A stretch of 64,000 nucleotides of DNA from positions 42,355,521-42,419,520 of the forward strand of contig NC_092859.1 of the NCBI RefSeq assembly GCF_032062135.1, in the 5' to 3' direction. This document shows positions 12,627 to 27,600 of this stretch, piece by piece (position 1 is the first letter of the stretch; every line of letters starts with the position of its first letter). Made by a program: the position numbers and the translations under genes. Below the pieces are notes generated by a model. That model saw only the letters and a list, made by a program, of their open reading frames with translations. It ran no database searches and had not been told where the DNA came from. The stretch comes from Pyxicephalus adspersus (taxonomy: Eukaryota > Chordata > Amphibia > Anura > Pyxicephalidae).

Positions 12627-15600
12627 TGTTAGTACACAATGAAAGTGTTATTTTTTGTATGCTAAAATATTAAACTTGTAAAATAATGTAATTTTTATCG
12701 TATTTATAGCAATTATGAGATGTTCATCCGCAACAAGCAATTTTCACATGCATAGATAATTTTGGAAAGTGTCAAAATAGGTACTAGTACTGGCTGTGAA
12801 TCAGGCAGTCATAGTTATGAGTGTGGCATCTCTCTCTCTCTCTCTCAGTAGGAACCAAGTTAATTAGAATTTAAGAAGTAATCACACAGTATCATGGTAT
12901 CAAGCTTTAGCTCAGTAGTCATCTTTGACGTAAGAGTATGGTTCCTCATCTCACTTTTTTTTTTAACATTGCTTCTGCAGGTTCTTTTTTCGCAGCGGAA
13001 ATATAGAGCACCCTGAGGATAAGCTTTATAACACAACAGTGGAGATTCTGCCTTTTGATGTAAGTGTTTATTATGTGTTTGAAAAATGACCACGCACGTC
13101 TGATTTTTTTTGTAGTTGATTTCAGTCTTTTGATCTGCACCTGATTACACTGAAGTTTTAAATGAAAGATGGATTCACAATACATGATGTCTTAAAGTAA
13201 TACTGTCATGAGAGGAAAATGTAGGCTGATGTTGGTGATCCCCTTCTAAAAATAATAGTTCACTGGCTATCGTGTTTTTTTCTCATTTAAATTTTCTTGA
13301 ATTACTAACCCCAAAATGATTCCATCGTACAGGAAACCTCCTTTCAGACCATGATCAGTTTCCCCTCATTTTACCCTTCAGTCTATTAACAATCCCACAA
13401 CAGCATATTCACACAACACAACCAGCTATCATTAATTTCTCCCCTACACCTGTCAGGGTGTCCCCTAACCATTCTCAAGTAATTTTACATATTTAACTCT
13501 CCCCTGTCCTCAGTCAGATACCCATTGTCTTCTGTCAATTCCATCATTATTTTCCCTGTTCTTTCACTATTTCGGTTTCCCATGTCCTTGATCAGCTCAC
13601 ACTCTAGCTCTTCTCTATTTCCTAATCATAATCTAATATATGCCCTAGCTCTTTCCCACTCTTACATCTTTGTTTTCTAGCCAGTGGGTATCTAAGCTAA
13701 ACCAGCAAAGAAACCAGGTGGGTGTTGGGTCTGGGTTAAGTACAAGGGTTACTAAGGAAAAATGAACCCTAACACTCATTCTGCCCCACCACTTACACTT
13801 GGCTCTCTTACTGGCTAACCTGTCCTGCCTTTGCTCCTGGTTCCTTTGTTTTCTCTTTTCCACTCTTCTCATATCTTTTGCTGATCTTCAGTCTTCCTGC
13901 ACTGTTTCCCCCCCCCCCCCCCCCCCCACCCATCTCTCTGTTCTCCGCGTTTTTCCTCCTATGTCTCTTTTGTCTTTACCTATCTTCTATGCTGTGGCTT
14001 TTTTTAACCTTGAACTTGTTTTTCTTATTTTCCAACAATATTATTTCTTATCTATATCATCTCCTCCCTTCCCCTCCCATGCTTCCCTCTCCTCTACCAT
14101 GTCTCATGGAGCTTCACAAGCAAACTAGAAACATGTAGAACAGTTAAAAAAACAAAATGGCATCCTCCAACTCAGGAATCTAGTAGAAACTGTGCATGCA
14201 CGCTTTCTGTCACTTGTGCAGTTCCAACTATCAGCTGCTGGAAGAAGACAGCTTTTCAGGTAGCAGCTGGGTGCTGATGAAAAGCTCCTTTGATCCAGGC
14301 CCAATACTGATGTACACTTTGTTTTCCACTAAAAGCGGCTGTTCTGCCTCCCCAGACTAAGCATTGAGTGCTTGAGTTCTAAAACTAACCAGTTGTCTCA
14401 AGATAAATAATTTACAATCTCAGCACTGTTGGCTGATAGTCGACTCAATCAGAATTGAGAAGTTTGATCCAAACTATGAAGATCATACAACAGTAGTACA
14501 AAAGTCCAAGTTGTGAACATATTAGGGGAAGAGGGGAGAGGCCAACAGGGAAAAGGGGAAGTTGAATGAACTTTAAGAAGCTATTATACACAAAAACAGT
14601 ATTAGTCAGCACACCAAGGTAGCTACTTAGGTAGCTAAAGTTAGGACATTTTTAGCAAGATGTAGTCTCCTTTATGCACAAAATGAATGTTTTTATTATT
14701 ATAATATTATTATTAGCCTTTTTAATATTTTTATGTTCACATTGTCAAGTTTAAGTACAGTTTTAGGCTCAGCTTATCAAAATGTAGATATTGTGATTTC
14801 TAACCGTAAAAATTAGTGAATTGGAGCATAGTAAATTAGTTCACATTTTTAGAAAGGTATCTTGTGAGGAACACCTGCAGCACATAGAGCTTGTAGAAAT
14901 TTCTTTTGAGCTTCAGATTCTGGGAAAAAGCCAGTTACAACAACATGCAGCTGTAGAATATGAATTTGTCATTATATATTCAGGCAGTAGTGTTAAGTAG
15001 GGGTTTACACAATCAAGTGTAAATGAAGATTATTGTAATAACCGTTTTGACCAGTTAGTTTACACAGTTTTTGCTAAAACAAATTGACACACTCACCTGT
15101 GAACATTGGTGGATGAATCACAGATTACTATTTCGCTTTAGTTTAAACATCAATTGTTGCATCAGTGGTTAGTAAAAACATCAACGTTGCAAAATTCAGT
15201 AAGTATGCTGAAGATCTGTTATTTCCAGATAGTAATTTGATTAGTCTTCTATGAAAGATTACAGTAAAACTGCACGATTGCTGTTGCACCTCTACAAACT
15301 TGCAGCTGTCTAAATACTCAGCATGGATTCCAAAAGCAGGTGTTCCTGTCTCTAAACTACTATAGGATGTGCCTAGCTAAACCCTCTGAAATGCAGAATA
15401 AACAAAGCTAAAACTATTGATGGATATTAAGATGATCTAAATAGTGCCAAAGCTGTCACCTCTACAAAACACCTGTTCTGTCTGGTAAAAAACATGTAAG
15501 TGAAATGCTTTACCTGTCAAAAAAATGTCCAATACTGTTCAGCCTCTGAAACAATTTACACACCTTCTGAACTCCCATATTCATCAAGATGGCCTTTCTC

Positions 15601-18600
15601 CCTTCCTAATGCCAGTAAGGATTTTTTTTTTTTTGGGGGGGGGGGGGGCATTACTGGTGGCATTTCCTTTCTGTGGTCACTGGGTCAAGGTTTAGGGGGA
15701 ATTTCTACAACTAAGACACAACAAGTAAGGACAAAAAGTAAGAGGAAATCTCCTCAGTGAAGATGTAAACCTGTCTTAAATGTAAAAAATGGGCGCTGGG
15801 GTGTTGTTTTTTTACCAATAACCTTAAGCAATACAGCTAACCCCAATCTGGTAATTAGACAAGCAATTAATGTGTTTTTTGCTACTAAAGGTAAGCTGCT
15901 TGAGTTAAATCGACATCAGTGGAGTCTAATTGGCTTACAATGGGTCCTCCACCTCAAAGGCTGCGTACAAACGTGCAATAATTATCCTTGGAAACATACG
16001 ATCCATGACAGATCGTTTGATAATTGTTACCAAAAAAGTGCACGACTGGTCAAAGAGGCTGACAAACAAGGAATCTCACTGGAAACGAACGACCGTCCCG
16101 GCGGATCTGATTGCCCAACGATCGTTCGTAATCTATTGTGTGCGCGGTCATTCAGTGATCGTGGATTGTTCTGTGATACATTTTCACTGTCACTTCATTC
16201 ATGTCACTTCCTGCATCGTTCAAACAATCGTGTCCAGTATGTACATTATTGGTGAATTATATTGGAACAATCCTATTGATACAGCATGCACAGAATTGTG
16301 CACAATACGATTGTTCAAAATAATCCGAAATAATCGTTGATCGTTCGTTTTCAAACGATAGTTATTGCACATGTGTACCTAGCCAAAGTACTAGTGTAGA
16401 AAGGATCAATGCAATCTAGGTAAAGACAGATTTCACTTACTTGCATTGACTCCTGATTTTTAAAGAACACATAACTGGATTAAAGGCTGCCAATAATGGA
16501 CCTGATTTAATAAAGCTTTCCAAAACTGGAGAGGAAACACTTTCATATGTAAACCTGGGTTGTCAAGAAAACCTGAAATAAATTAAAAGTAATTTGCTTT
16601 TTGTTAGTAAATGACTTCAATCCTAGACCAGATCCATTTCAGGTTCTTGGATCACACAAGCTCATCAATGAAAGTGTATCTTCTACAGCTTAAAGAGCTT
16701 TAAAAAACCAAGCCTAATGTTTAAAACTAAACATGTAGTGTAACTAGTAACATATTTAAATATTTAATTTCAGTGTTTTATTGCTCTTGGTAATTTCAAT
16801 GGTAAAATAAACTTATCATAATACTTGGTTTCAACTGACTACATCCACATACACATTTGTGTGTTGTGTATTGGGGAAAAAAACTTTCTGAATCGATGGC
16901 AACACTTTAGCAGTACATGCACAAAAGGATGTATTTAAATAAGGAATGTATTTAAATGTATGAAAAATTAATTTAAATATGTTTCATACACATCTAAAAT
17001 ACAATGCTTTGCAATTATATTCTTTATGCACATCCCAGGGTCTTTACTAGTCAGATGACATAATTAAACTCTGTTAGTGAATTATCTTATTTAAACTAGT
17101 AACTTATTAAAGTTTAAACTAGTTTAAAAAGTTTAAACTAGTTTAAACTTATTAAACTAGTAACTACAAAATCAGTCATTGATGTTCAAATATTATTTTT
17201 GTTGTGGCCCTAGTAAAGACACCAAAGACACAAAACTACTGCAGCATCCAAATGACTTGGTACTGGAGTTTGAGATATAGAAGAAGACCTGGGATAAGTA
17301 AACTCACCATCGTCTTATGAACAAAACAATATTAGTGAAAGTAATTTAAAAAAGTGTGCTATTGGGAGAAGAAACATGTTTTGCAACATGATTTCCAATT
17401 ATGAGAGAAATCAGTGCTATTCAGACATTTTCTAAAATCATATCAGCTAGAACCACAACTTTCCGTGAAGTTGTTTTTGAAGAGGGTGGGGGCAAAATGT
17501 ATTGTTTTAGGCTGAGGTCAGGAACTCCCCCAGTATTTGACACAAATAAAGCACCAAAGACTATAAAAGCTAATCAAATTACAACCTGTTTACTAGGATT
17601 GTGGGAAAAATCTGTGTACTAAGATAGGATACGCAGCTGTTGGCAAGAGAGCAATTATTGTTGCTCGTCTTTCAACAAGGGAACATTTTTATTTAAAACT
17701 GGCATATTAAAGAAACATCAAAATATTTTTTTAAACTAACTAAACTACTAAACAGACCTTGAGTAGCAAGGATGGTGAGAGAATGGGAGTGTTGTGGATG
17801 TGGTGATAAAAGCAGAGATGGGAAGATAATGTTCAGGAGTATTTGGTGTCTGAAGGGACTAGCTTTCTCTCTTGTGGTGTGGGGTGGTTGCAGACAAAGA
17901 ATGATTTTCAGGCATGAAGTGTAAACAAGGAAATGCATGGTTAGGCTTGGAAGAGAAAGGGGATGGCCATGCTATTTTGATGAGAGCATAATAGTATTCA
18001 GCTTGGAGAAGGTTGGGCCTGCAGGCACATTCATGTTCTTGGTCAGGTGTCCAACAAGGCTGGGAGCAGAGTATGGGACATGCAGATATTGGCCCTGATT
18101 TATGAAAGCTCTCCAAGGCTGGAGAGAATACACTTTCAGCAGTGAAGCTGGGTGATCCAGCAAACCTGAAAGGGCACATTTTTCAAAAATCCATTTCATC
18201 TTTTTTGGATGACCCAGCTTCACTTCTTAAGGTGTATTCTCTCCAGCCTTGGAGAGCTTTCATAAATCAGGCCCATTGACTGAAAGTGTGGGGGAATCCT
18301 GAACAGGTACATTGCTCAGCTGGGGGGAGCTTGCAGTGGAGGTGTGCCTAGGTGCAGTATAGATAGGAGAGTAGGGTGCAGGTGTAATGTTGAGAGAAAG
18401 TGTACAGGTGTTTTGAAATAAAGGGGCGTGCAGGTGCAGAGTTCAGTGAAAGAATGGCTGGTGCAAGGGTGGTAAGAGAAAATTATGTACTGTAAGTGGT
18501 GAGCGGAAAAGAAGGGTCTTTCTGCACTGCTCACCTTTGCACCCATGTTGTACTGTTCACTGTGTGCCCTGCTAAGTTCTTCTCAGTTCTTCAGTGTTTG

Positions 18601-21600
18601 GCTTTTTAAACTGGACCTGGAGCTTGAACCATTAGAGCAAGAGACAGCCTGTTGAATCAGGACAGTATGGCTTCTGTATCATGCAGTCCTTACCATTTTT
18701 AATACCCTAACTTTAGCTGTTGGAGTTATTGCTACTCCCCTTATCACTTGCCTATGGAAGACATGGGATAACCATTCTCTAAAAATGGCCCTGTAATAGG
18801 CGCTACTCTCAATTTAAAGTATTGCTAACTGTTAAGGGGACAACAGTAAGCAACTTTGACAGTCACAGGTACTCATTTTAAAAAAAGAACACTTTTGTAG
18901 CTGCAAGTGTGCCCATCCTTCAATCTTCTATATATATGAAAAAAACACACTGATGCTGTCAGACAAAACTTACGACCAGCCGCTAGCACAAGTGGTAGTG
19001 ACATTGTAGGGGTATGCTATACATAAATCACTGAGATAAACTACTTAGGCTGGTGCCCCAGTCGTAAAGAAGAGATTAACCACAGTATAGCTAGCCAGGG
19101 AATAAATATACCGTATATCTTTTAAAATCTAACAGTGCTGTCTAGTTATACTGTGTAAATCACCTTGGGTAACTTTTGTTTGTTATATATAAATTGTATG
19201 TGAAAATGGGTACAGTTTTTTTGTGGAGGGCCCAACTATGTATAAAGTTTAAGTGGACCTATCAGTTACCTTACAAATCCACATGATAAACTTGGACATG
19301 GAACAAAGTAGTTTTTCCAACTAAACAAGATATGTGATGCTAGATCATTTAGGGACTGTTTACAGAAGCAATTTACACCTGCAGTGTCTCATCTTAGTAA
19401 CATGCAAAGTAACCTAAACATGGAGGCTTACTGGTAAATAGCAGTAGTAATAACCGGTGGCAAATTATATGTCATCAAAGAAGATGGAATAAACTGGTGA
19501 TGAAATCTTTATGGGATATTCTTAAAAGCTTTTTTTTCTAGAAGTAAAGCACTTACACAGATATACAGTTTACTGAAAATAGTTAACTTGTTTTTTATTT
19601 ACTATATCTACTCTGTGATATGAAAAAAAAATATACAGTGTTACCCTCCTAAATAAACTTATAAAAAATTATTAATGTCAATATCTATTAAAATCAAAAT
19701 AAGTGCATACACACAAAAATACCATCACTTTTTAGAATAACTCATTGTAATGTTCCTAGATTGTAAGATCTTCAGGGCAGGGTCCTCTCCCTGTGTCATT
19801 GTCTGTGTCTGTCATTCGCAAACCCTATTTAATGTACAATGCTGTGTAATATGTTGGCACGATAAAAAATTGTTTATTATTATTAATAATTAATAATAAT
19901 AATAAAATAATCAACAATAAAAAATATCCACATATTGTTCATCCATGCATTTAATCAAGTGCCACAAAAAATAATCCTTGTGTAATCTTTAAAAGTGCAT
20001 ACACAAGAATAGTGCAAACTTTCTAATAACTGCCAGATCCACTTTTATTATTAGTAGTCACCAGCCAGCTATTACTAGTTACTACCGGTAGTAACTATAA
20101 CTATTTTTTTATATTATTGTGGCTTTTCTGCTTATTTTACAGTGGTAGGGAGTTCTGCAAACTTTTATGTTTAAATTTTACTTGTAAATTACAGTGCAAG
20201 TTATAAATACTAGTGGTAAAGGATTACCACATGTCAAAAATCCCATGATTGACTATAAAGTTCTGTGCAATATCCACAAAGTTAGTAAAAACTTTAAAAG
20301 AAAAAGAAACACTAAAGCGCAACATTCATTCATTCATTTTTACAATTAAGATCAAAAATTGGTGCATTCTAAAAAGTAATGTGTTCATATTTTAGACGTT
20401 TAATAACCTTTTTTTCTTTTGTCATTTCTCTTTTATTTTTTTCCTTTATTTTTTATTCATTTTTTTATACAATCTTTCTTCCCTTCCCTCTAATAAATTT
20501 ATGGATAATTCACTATAGTTCACTTTTATTATTTCCCTTTTTGTAATGATCTTATTTAATTTGCCTGTATAAAAGTTGGATCTGATCAAGATCTGGAGTG
20601 TAATTTCTCTTAAATTATCTTTGGATATAAATTAATTTCTACCTGTCCATCTAAAACATTTCCTCTTCTTTTCCCTTGTTTCCAAATATAAAATGTGAAT
20701 TGTGTCTTTTCTATATTGTGTTTCAAAAGTACTATTATTAGGATACTTGTAGAAATTCATTTACCTACTGTTTGTCTGTTTTTCATAGAATGAGATTATT
20801 TTTAGAATATTCTGTAGACGTTGTTTCTCCCAATTGCCAACAAATTTGCAGAAAAGCAAGGGAAATTTTCTGGCTGGACCAGCTTTTTGTTCTAAATTCT
20901 TAAATTTGAGCATGAACTTTTGTTTCAAATTCAATCCACTATCTTTTTTCATAACAAAGATCCTTTATAAAAGCTTGTGAACCCTATATTAGAAAGAAGA
21001 GAAAAAGGAACTAAAGGAAAAAAATATCGAATAATTTAAAACAAACGAAAAGCAGTGTTTTTTTTGTTGGCCAAATGAAGTATGTCTATTCTTAATTCAA
21101 GTTATAATACAACATCATACAGCAGTCAAAGACATAACCAAATAAATCACAAGTGCATATACAGAGCAAAATAGCATAGCATACACTATAAATTTTGTTC
21201 ACAAAGAGAAAATACCACAGATAGGTGCCTCGGTTCATATACAAAGGTAAGATCAGAGTGTTCAGCACATGTATGAATCAAATGCAGTGGTTATGAACCC
21301 AATGCGTTTCACCTTAAATGGCTTCTTCTTGTACGTTGAATGTGGTTAAAAATACATTTTTTTAATAAAAGAGAATCAGTGTAAGAAGTGAGGGATACTT
21401 ATTACATTGATTCCCTTTTATTGAAAAATGTATTTTTAACCACATTCAACAATTATACTCATATTTCTTATTAGATATACCTCAATGATTATCACATACA
21501 CCCCTGAAGAAGCCATTTAAGGCGAAACGCGTTGGGTTTATAACCATTGCATTTGATTCATACATGTGCTGAGCACTCTGATCTTACCTTTGTATATGAA

Positions 21601-24600
21601 AACTGTGCCAAAACAAAAAAGCATTCACCAAGACACCTATCTGTGTTTGTGTGTGTATTTTCTCTTTGTGAACGAAATATTTATAGTGTATGCTATGCTA
21701 TTTTGCTCTGTACATGCACTTGTGATTTATATGGTTATGTCTTTGACTGCTGTATGATGTTGTATTATAACTTGAATTAAGAATACAAATACCTCATTTG
21801 GCCTACAAAAAACCCTGCTTTTCGTTTGTTTTAAATTATTCTATAAATTGACCACATAGGGCTTGGCCAGTTCCAAATTAGTTTAACAAAATCAGGTATA
21901 CATCTCTTTTCCTATATGTACAAGAAAAAAATATGTGAATAAATACGAAATAACTAATTATGAATTTGCATTTGATCGCTGATTATACCAGAGGCTGCGA
22001 TGGGGGTCAAAAAGATTCAAAGTATATCATTGGCATATTTTGAAAGGTGACAAGAGATTAAACTATGTTTCTCTAGATAAACCTAAATGTATTTTGGAAA
22101 AGACACCAAATTTACCTGATTGCCTTTGACATGGTTATAATTAAAGAAGTAGATCTTGAAATATAATATTATAACATATATTATAATAGAATGGAATCGA
22201 TGGATTTGGGGACTAGTAATTTGTAAAAGATTACATTTAGATCCATTTGAGAAAGGGATTTTAGATAACAACTCATAGAGATTTTAAACAATGTCTGTGA
22301 TAATAATGCAGTCCTTAGAGCAAACATACCTTATAAAAGAGGAGGGGTGCTTGAGATGACAACCACGGATGGTGTCAGGTGGAACTCATGAAAACAGAAG
22401 ACCAAGTTGCCCTGGTACCTTGGTACATAAGTGCACATGTGCTGAACAATACCTGTAACTAATATTGCTCCCTGAGTAAGCCTTTTAAACAAAAATCATG
22501 TGACGTTAAACTGTTTATGTGAATCACATTTTGTTATTTAAAAAAAGCTAATTATTCAGTATTCACTATTCCATTTGTTATCCCACTTTCAGTGAGATCC
22601 TAAAAAATTACAAAGTGCTAGTTTGGGGGCCTGCCTGTGTGGGACAGGTAAGGGAAATCATTCAGAGAGAAAACGTTTGGTTTCTGGCGTTGGTGAGATT
22701 GCAGTTCATGGTGACAAACAGTATACCTTTTAATGAATTATAAATCAAAATTAGTCATAACTAACCTTTTACTTCTCTATAACTTAGCAGTAACATTTTT
22801 ATCACATCTGATACACTGATGTCCTGTAAGTTTTCTTTAAGATAATAGACAAATCTATCTTGATGGATAGATATGCCAGGTCTCCCATCATGTCTAAGAT
22901 TTATTGAAGATTTTAGCATAGCTATTTTCACATAAGTTGTTTATTATTGTTGTGGACATAGCTCAGAATTTAGTTATTCATAGCATTGTAAGTGTAGTGT
23001 AATCTTTTTACAATTAGTATTTGTATTGAAAGTTAGTCGTCTGGACTTTGCACACATTCTGCTGCATATTATATTTTCGCCCTGGGATTATTTTTGTGTG
23101 TATTGCTGAATAAAGAAAGAGGCCACATTTTCATACAGCAAAACACGTCTTTTTCTACACGAAGATTCATATTCTGTGTGCTCAGTTTATTCTTTTATTT
23201 ATTCTTTGCATTTTAGTGTGAAAGGCAAACTATATAGGCCATGTCATACCTACACATACGCATTACTACTGCTGCTCACAGAAAGAGTCTGAATACAGCC
23301 TGGGATCATAACTACATTACTGTGTATAGGAGAAGAGAATTATTTTGTTAATGACTTAATGGTGGTGACTGGGAATAACCAACTAATTGAACCCTAGAAG
23401 CTTAAGGTTGGATTCACATATCTGTTGTGGTTTCTAGGGCATGTTATTATACTATTAATAATCGCCTCAGTACACATATATCAAACACACCTCCTTTTAG
23501 TTCACATACCTGTGTAGAGGCTCATTAGGGCCTATTCATTCACATTAATGCATAATAGTATAGAAAGCCTGTTGAGGTCATTTGTATATGTGGACTGTTT
23601 TTAATGTACAACATCTTCTGATGTGATACTGATTTAATTATCTGGTGATTGTATGGGTAGTTATTAAGTCTTGAACACTTAAAGATTTATTAAGCATGAT
23701 TGTTAAATAGAAAAATAGAACAAATACCTGAGCAAATTCTCGTCTTCAGCCCTCACAAAGAAAACATAACAAGAAAAAAAGGACTGCAGCATCAGCAACC
23801 ACAGACACCGCAGTCTGTGTTTGTTTTTACTCAGCACAATGTAATGCCAATGCCCTCTGCTTGTGTGTATCTACAAATTTGTTCAATGCACTATTTCTGC
23901 CAAAGTGACACATCAGGAACATGTTCTAAGCATCCCATGTCGGTGCTAGTGTGTATGAATCTTACTGACCTAATTGTTTGTGAACAGCTGAACCACTTGT
24001 AGCAAAACAGAAAAATGGCAAAATAAATACTGTATGCTGTGAATAGATCACAGGAGAATATGGTTTAGTAAAATCTACTTGGATGAATAGCTGGGGGAAG
24101 TGGCAATGAGCATATAATATTGATTATTATATCTAACAGGAACAGTACATATGACATCTTTTCTATATCTGGTTCCTGTGAAAACAATTGGCTTGGATAG
24201 CAGCACAGGCATCTCTCTATAAAACATACACCAATATTTTTGTTTGCTGTAATTTCTGTTGTAAATCTCTTGGAGGTGAGGAAATGAATTGCCTGTCATT
24301 GAGGCATGCATGGCAGTATTTTCAAGTTAACAGCTTCCTGCACTGTGCCAGGGACATATGAAGAATAGTAATAAAAAATACACTAAGATATATCTTGTTT
24401 TGAAGCGGACTGAATTTATCAGAATATCTGTAATATACAGATAAATTGGCCTTTGTACTGCATTTTAGATGCTTTTCTTCCATACTCTTTTATCAAGCTT
24501 GAGAATTGAGGTTCTGTTTCAGCAGATATACATGAGTCAACTCTGCCTTCTAGTGGATGTGAAGGGTATATTTTGTGAACAACATTGTGTACAACACATC

Positions 24601-27600
24601 TACTGCTGTTTCTGATATCATTTATGAATGGGCAAAATTTGATGACACTATATTTATATTTACAGATTTGCTGTTAATGTAGTAGTGTGGCTTAGAAAAG
24701 GAAAAGCATTTCTCTTTCATTGCCTCACTAGCAAGAGAAAAGGAGAGTTCTGATAATACATTGGACCTTTCCCTGCCCTGGTTCTGCATGAGCATGATAT
24801 GTTACATCAGCCAGCATAATTTGTTTTCTGTAGATTTCTTTTTGGCCTTTTTAAACAATTTTACATAAGTGTACATTAAAAGAGTACAAACATCATTAAG
24901 TGACTATTGTAACCAACAAAACAACACAACAGGTCCCATTTAACAAACAAGCATGTACAATGACAGCGTGGTGGCCCAGGGGTTAGCACTCTGGCCTTTG
25001 CAGCGCTAGGTCCTAGGTTCGAATCCCAGCCAGGACACTATTTGCATGGAGTTTGCAGGTTCTCCCCGTGTCTGCGTGGGTTTCCTCCGGGTACTCCGGT
25101 TTCCTCCCACATCCCAAAAACATGCAGTTAGGTTAATTGGCTTCCCCTAAATTGACCTTAGACTACATTAATGACATATGACTATAGTAGGGACATTAGA
25201 TTGTGAGCTCCTTTGAGGGACAGTTAGTGACACGACTATGGACTTAGTTAGTGACATGACTATGGACTTTGTACAGCGCTGCATAATATGATGGCGCTAT
25301 ATAAATACTGTGTAATAATAATAATAATACAATAGAGGAGTGTGCAATACAGGGACAAATGCATCAGTATAGATAACATATACAAAACAGTACATTTTTT
25401 AAGAGTACAATATATTCATGGGCTGAGTCTGAACTAAATTCAAACCCCCTTGTAGTCAAAAATTTTAAATAGGAAAAATATAGAGGCTAGTAGAAGGAGG
25501 AAAGAGTACAAAGTGATTTAGGAAGGAGCCAAAACAAACCATAAAAACAAGAAGAGAAACAGAAAAGACTGGTGATGGGAGGGGGATAGCTTTTCTACCA
25601 TTTGCAGGGTCACCGTGGCTTGGCTTGTGCATTAACCGTGGGATCTTTCAGCATACTACTTCTATATGTCATGACTTTCTAAGGATTTTGTAAGACTTGT
25701 AAAACACATAACATTGTTGCCTTCTTGTAATTTTATTTTAGGTGAATAGAAAAAAACTCCAATAATTATAGCCAAATGTGTTAAATAAAAAAGAAACAGT
25801 AGGGTTTTTTAGTTGTCACAAATCCTATTGAGATAAAGTATACAATTTCACAAAGCAAACTTATTTGGGTGAAATCATGAAATGGGTATCCAAACACCAT
25901 TACTTCATGAGGTATATGGGCGTCTTGGTAGACATTATTTTTTCCTAGTTAATAAGTCCAATAAAATAGGCCCCCAATGAAGAGGAAGCCAAAAAGAACT
26001 GTTAACCCTATATCTGTGTCCAGTAGACATTTTTATGGGGTGGGAAGGTGATCAGTTGGACAAGTTAGAATACTTGTTCCAATCACTCTTGCTTCTGCTT
26101 GAAGTGGAACTAGCATTTGGTTGCTTGTTCCTTCACCTTTGGTATGTAAAGGGTAATATACTGCTGTATGAAACCCCACCAAATGTACACATGTGTATAT
26201 GTTTTAATATGCTCTGCAAAGTGTTGGACTTCAGCATCTAAAGCCTATGAGGCACTCCTAAGGTGAACATAAAAAAAGCTGTGGTATGGCCATACTACAG
26301 CACAAAGGTTACCTACTAAGCTGTGTTTAGAGTTACATAGTTAGTCAGGTTTAAAAGACATAAGTCTATCAAGTTCAACTACTAACTTCTATTTGCAGAA
26401 AACATTTCAATGATTTACTATTGCAGCACAAGGTTATAACTACAGCAATACAAGGTTATATATTTATGATTAATACCAGAACCTTACCTAGTTTCTAATT
26501 CTGTTTTTAGTCCTAAAGTGTTTTTTTTTTATGCTAATAAAATGTATAAATGGAAATGACGTATCTTTTATATCCTTTTTTATATTTGGAAGGGTGTCGA
26601 TCCCATTTACAACATACCATGCAGACAGAAATGTCTGTCTGTCAAAGTTATTTAAAAATTCACAAAGCATTCTATAATCTTCAATGTCACACTGATACTG
26701 TACAGCATTTTTTTCAGGACTAATGTTGTGGAAAGTCAAAGAGATCATTAGACCAGAACACCTTTTGGCACCTTCAGTTGTGCAGTTATGCACGTCGTCC
26801 ATGTTGTCCATTTTCATGATTTGTCTTTTTTTAATATGTTTCCTTTTAGAGCCTCCAGTCTGACAAAGAAGCTTTACATGAAGGTAGGGAGAAGCCGTCT
26901 AAATATCACAGAACACCAGATGGATACTTTCAAATAGGTAATTGATTAGCTTCTACATAATGTAATTGCAGTGTACGTATAACAGAATTGGTCTGATTTA
27001 CATTTGCAAAATATAATAGGAAATAAGCCTATTTTGATTAATTTATTATTATTAATAATATTTATAATATTAATACCATTCTGTGTTTATAAAGTGCCAA
27101 CATAATATGCAGTGCTGTGCATTAAATTGGGGTTGCAAATGACATACAGATACAAACAATGACACAAGAGGAGACCCTTCCCAAAAAAGCTTACAATCTA
27201 AAAGGAGGGGGGGGGGTGAGCACACAATAGGATGGGGGATATTGAATGGTGGGTAAGTAGTGAGGGTTTAAGAGACAGAAGAAGACATGTACACAAGTTT
27301 AAAATAACGGGTTTTAGGTGCTCTTTTAAATGAGCCGAAAGTAGAGGAATAGGACGAGGAAGACCATTCCAGAGAGTTGGGGCAGCCCTCAAAAAGTCTT
27401 GAAGTTGTTCGTGTGACAAGGTTATCAGTGAGAAAGGCATTAGTAGGTCATTGGAGCAGCATAGAGAGCGGCTAGGGGAGTATCTTTCTATCTGGTAAGA
27501 AAAGAATGTGGAACATGAGTGGAGGAGGGATTTGAAGGCAAAATAGATTGTAGAAGAGAGAGTCAGGTTAGTGGTATACTAGAGAGGAGGATGTTACAGT

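Larger units (their letters stand above)
7852..12980 (+). other. MGAT4B intron (5.1 kb) with nested transposons
   Basis: The intron between coding exons b and c. It contains two Tc1 elements and a U2-headed insertion (8515-11130), a TA-rich satellite-like tract and a CT microsatellite. The parts 7852-8514 and 11131-12513 show no recognisable coding sequence. Confidence 0.85.
13060..26849 (+). other. MGAT4B intron (13.8 kb), largest in window
   Basis: The intron between exons c and d. It holds a CT-rich tract, three MITEs, an AT palindrome, an L2-type tail, a long inverted repeat and a full SINE, listed separately. The stretches 14140-15620, 18560-19750, 19910-21000 and 21850-24960 show nothing I recognise apart from AT-rich and T-rich DNA. 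Confidence 0.85.

Noticed and set aside
13645..14138. Open frames of 75-109 codons on both strands.
   Set aside because: Low-complexity Pro/Leu/Ser translations of the CT-rich tract and C20 run.
24963..25030. A tRNA gene, because of clear A and B boxes.
   Set aside because: The sequence does not complete a cloverleaf and runs into a SINE body and LINE-type tail.
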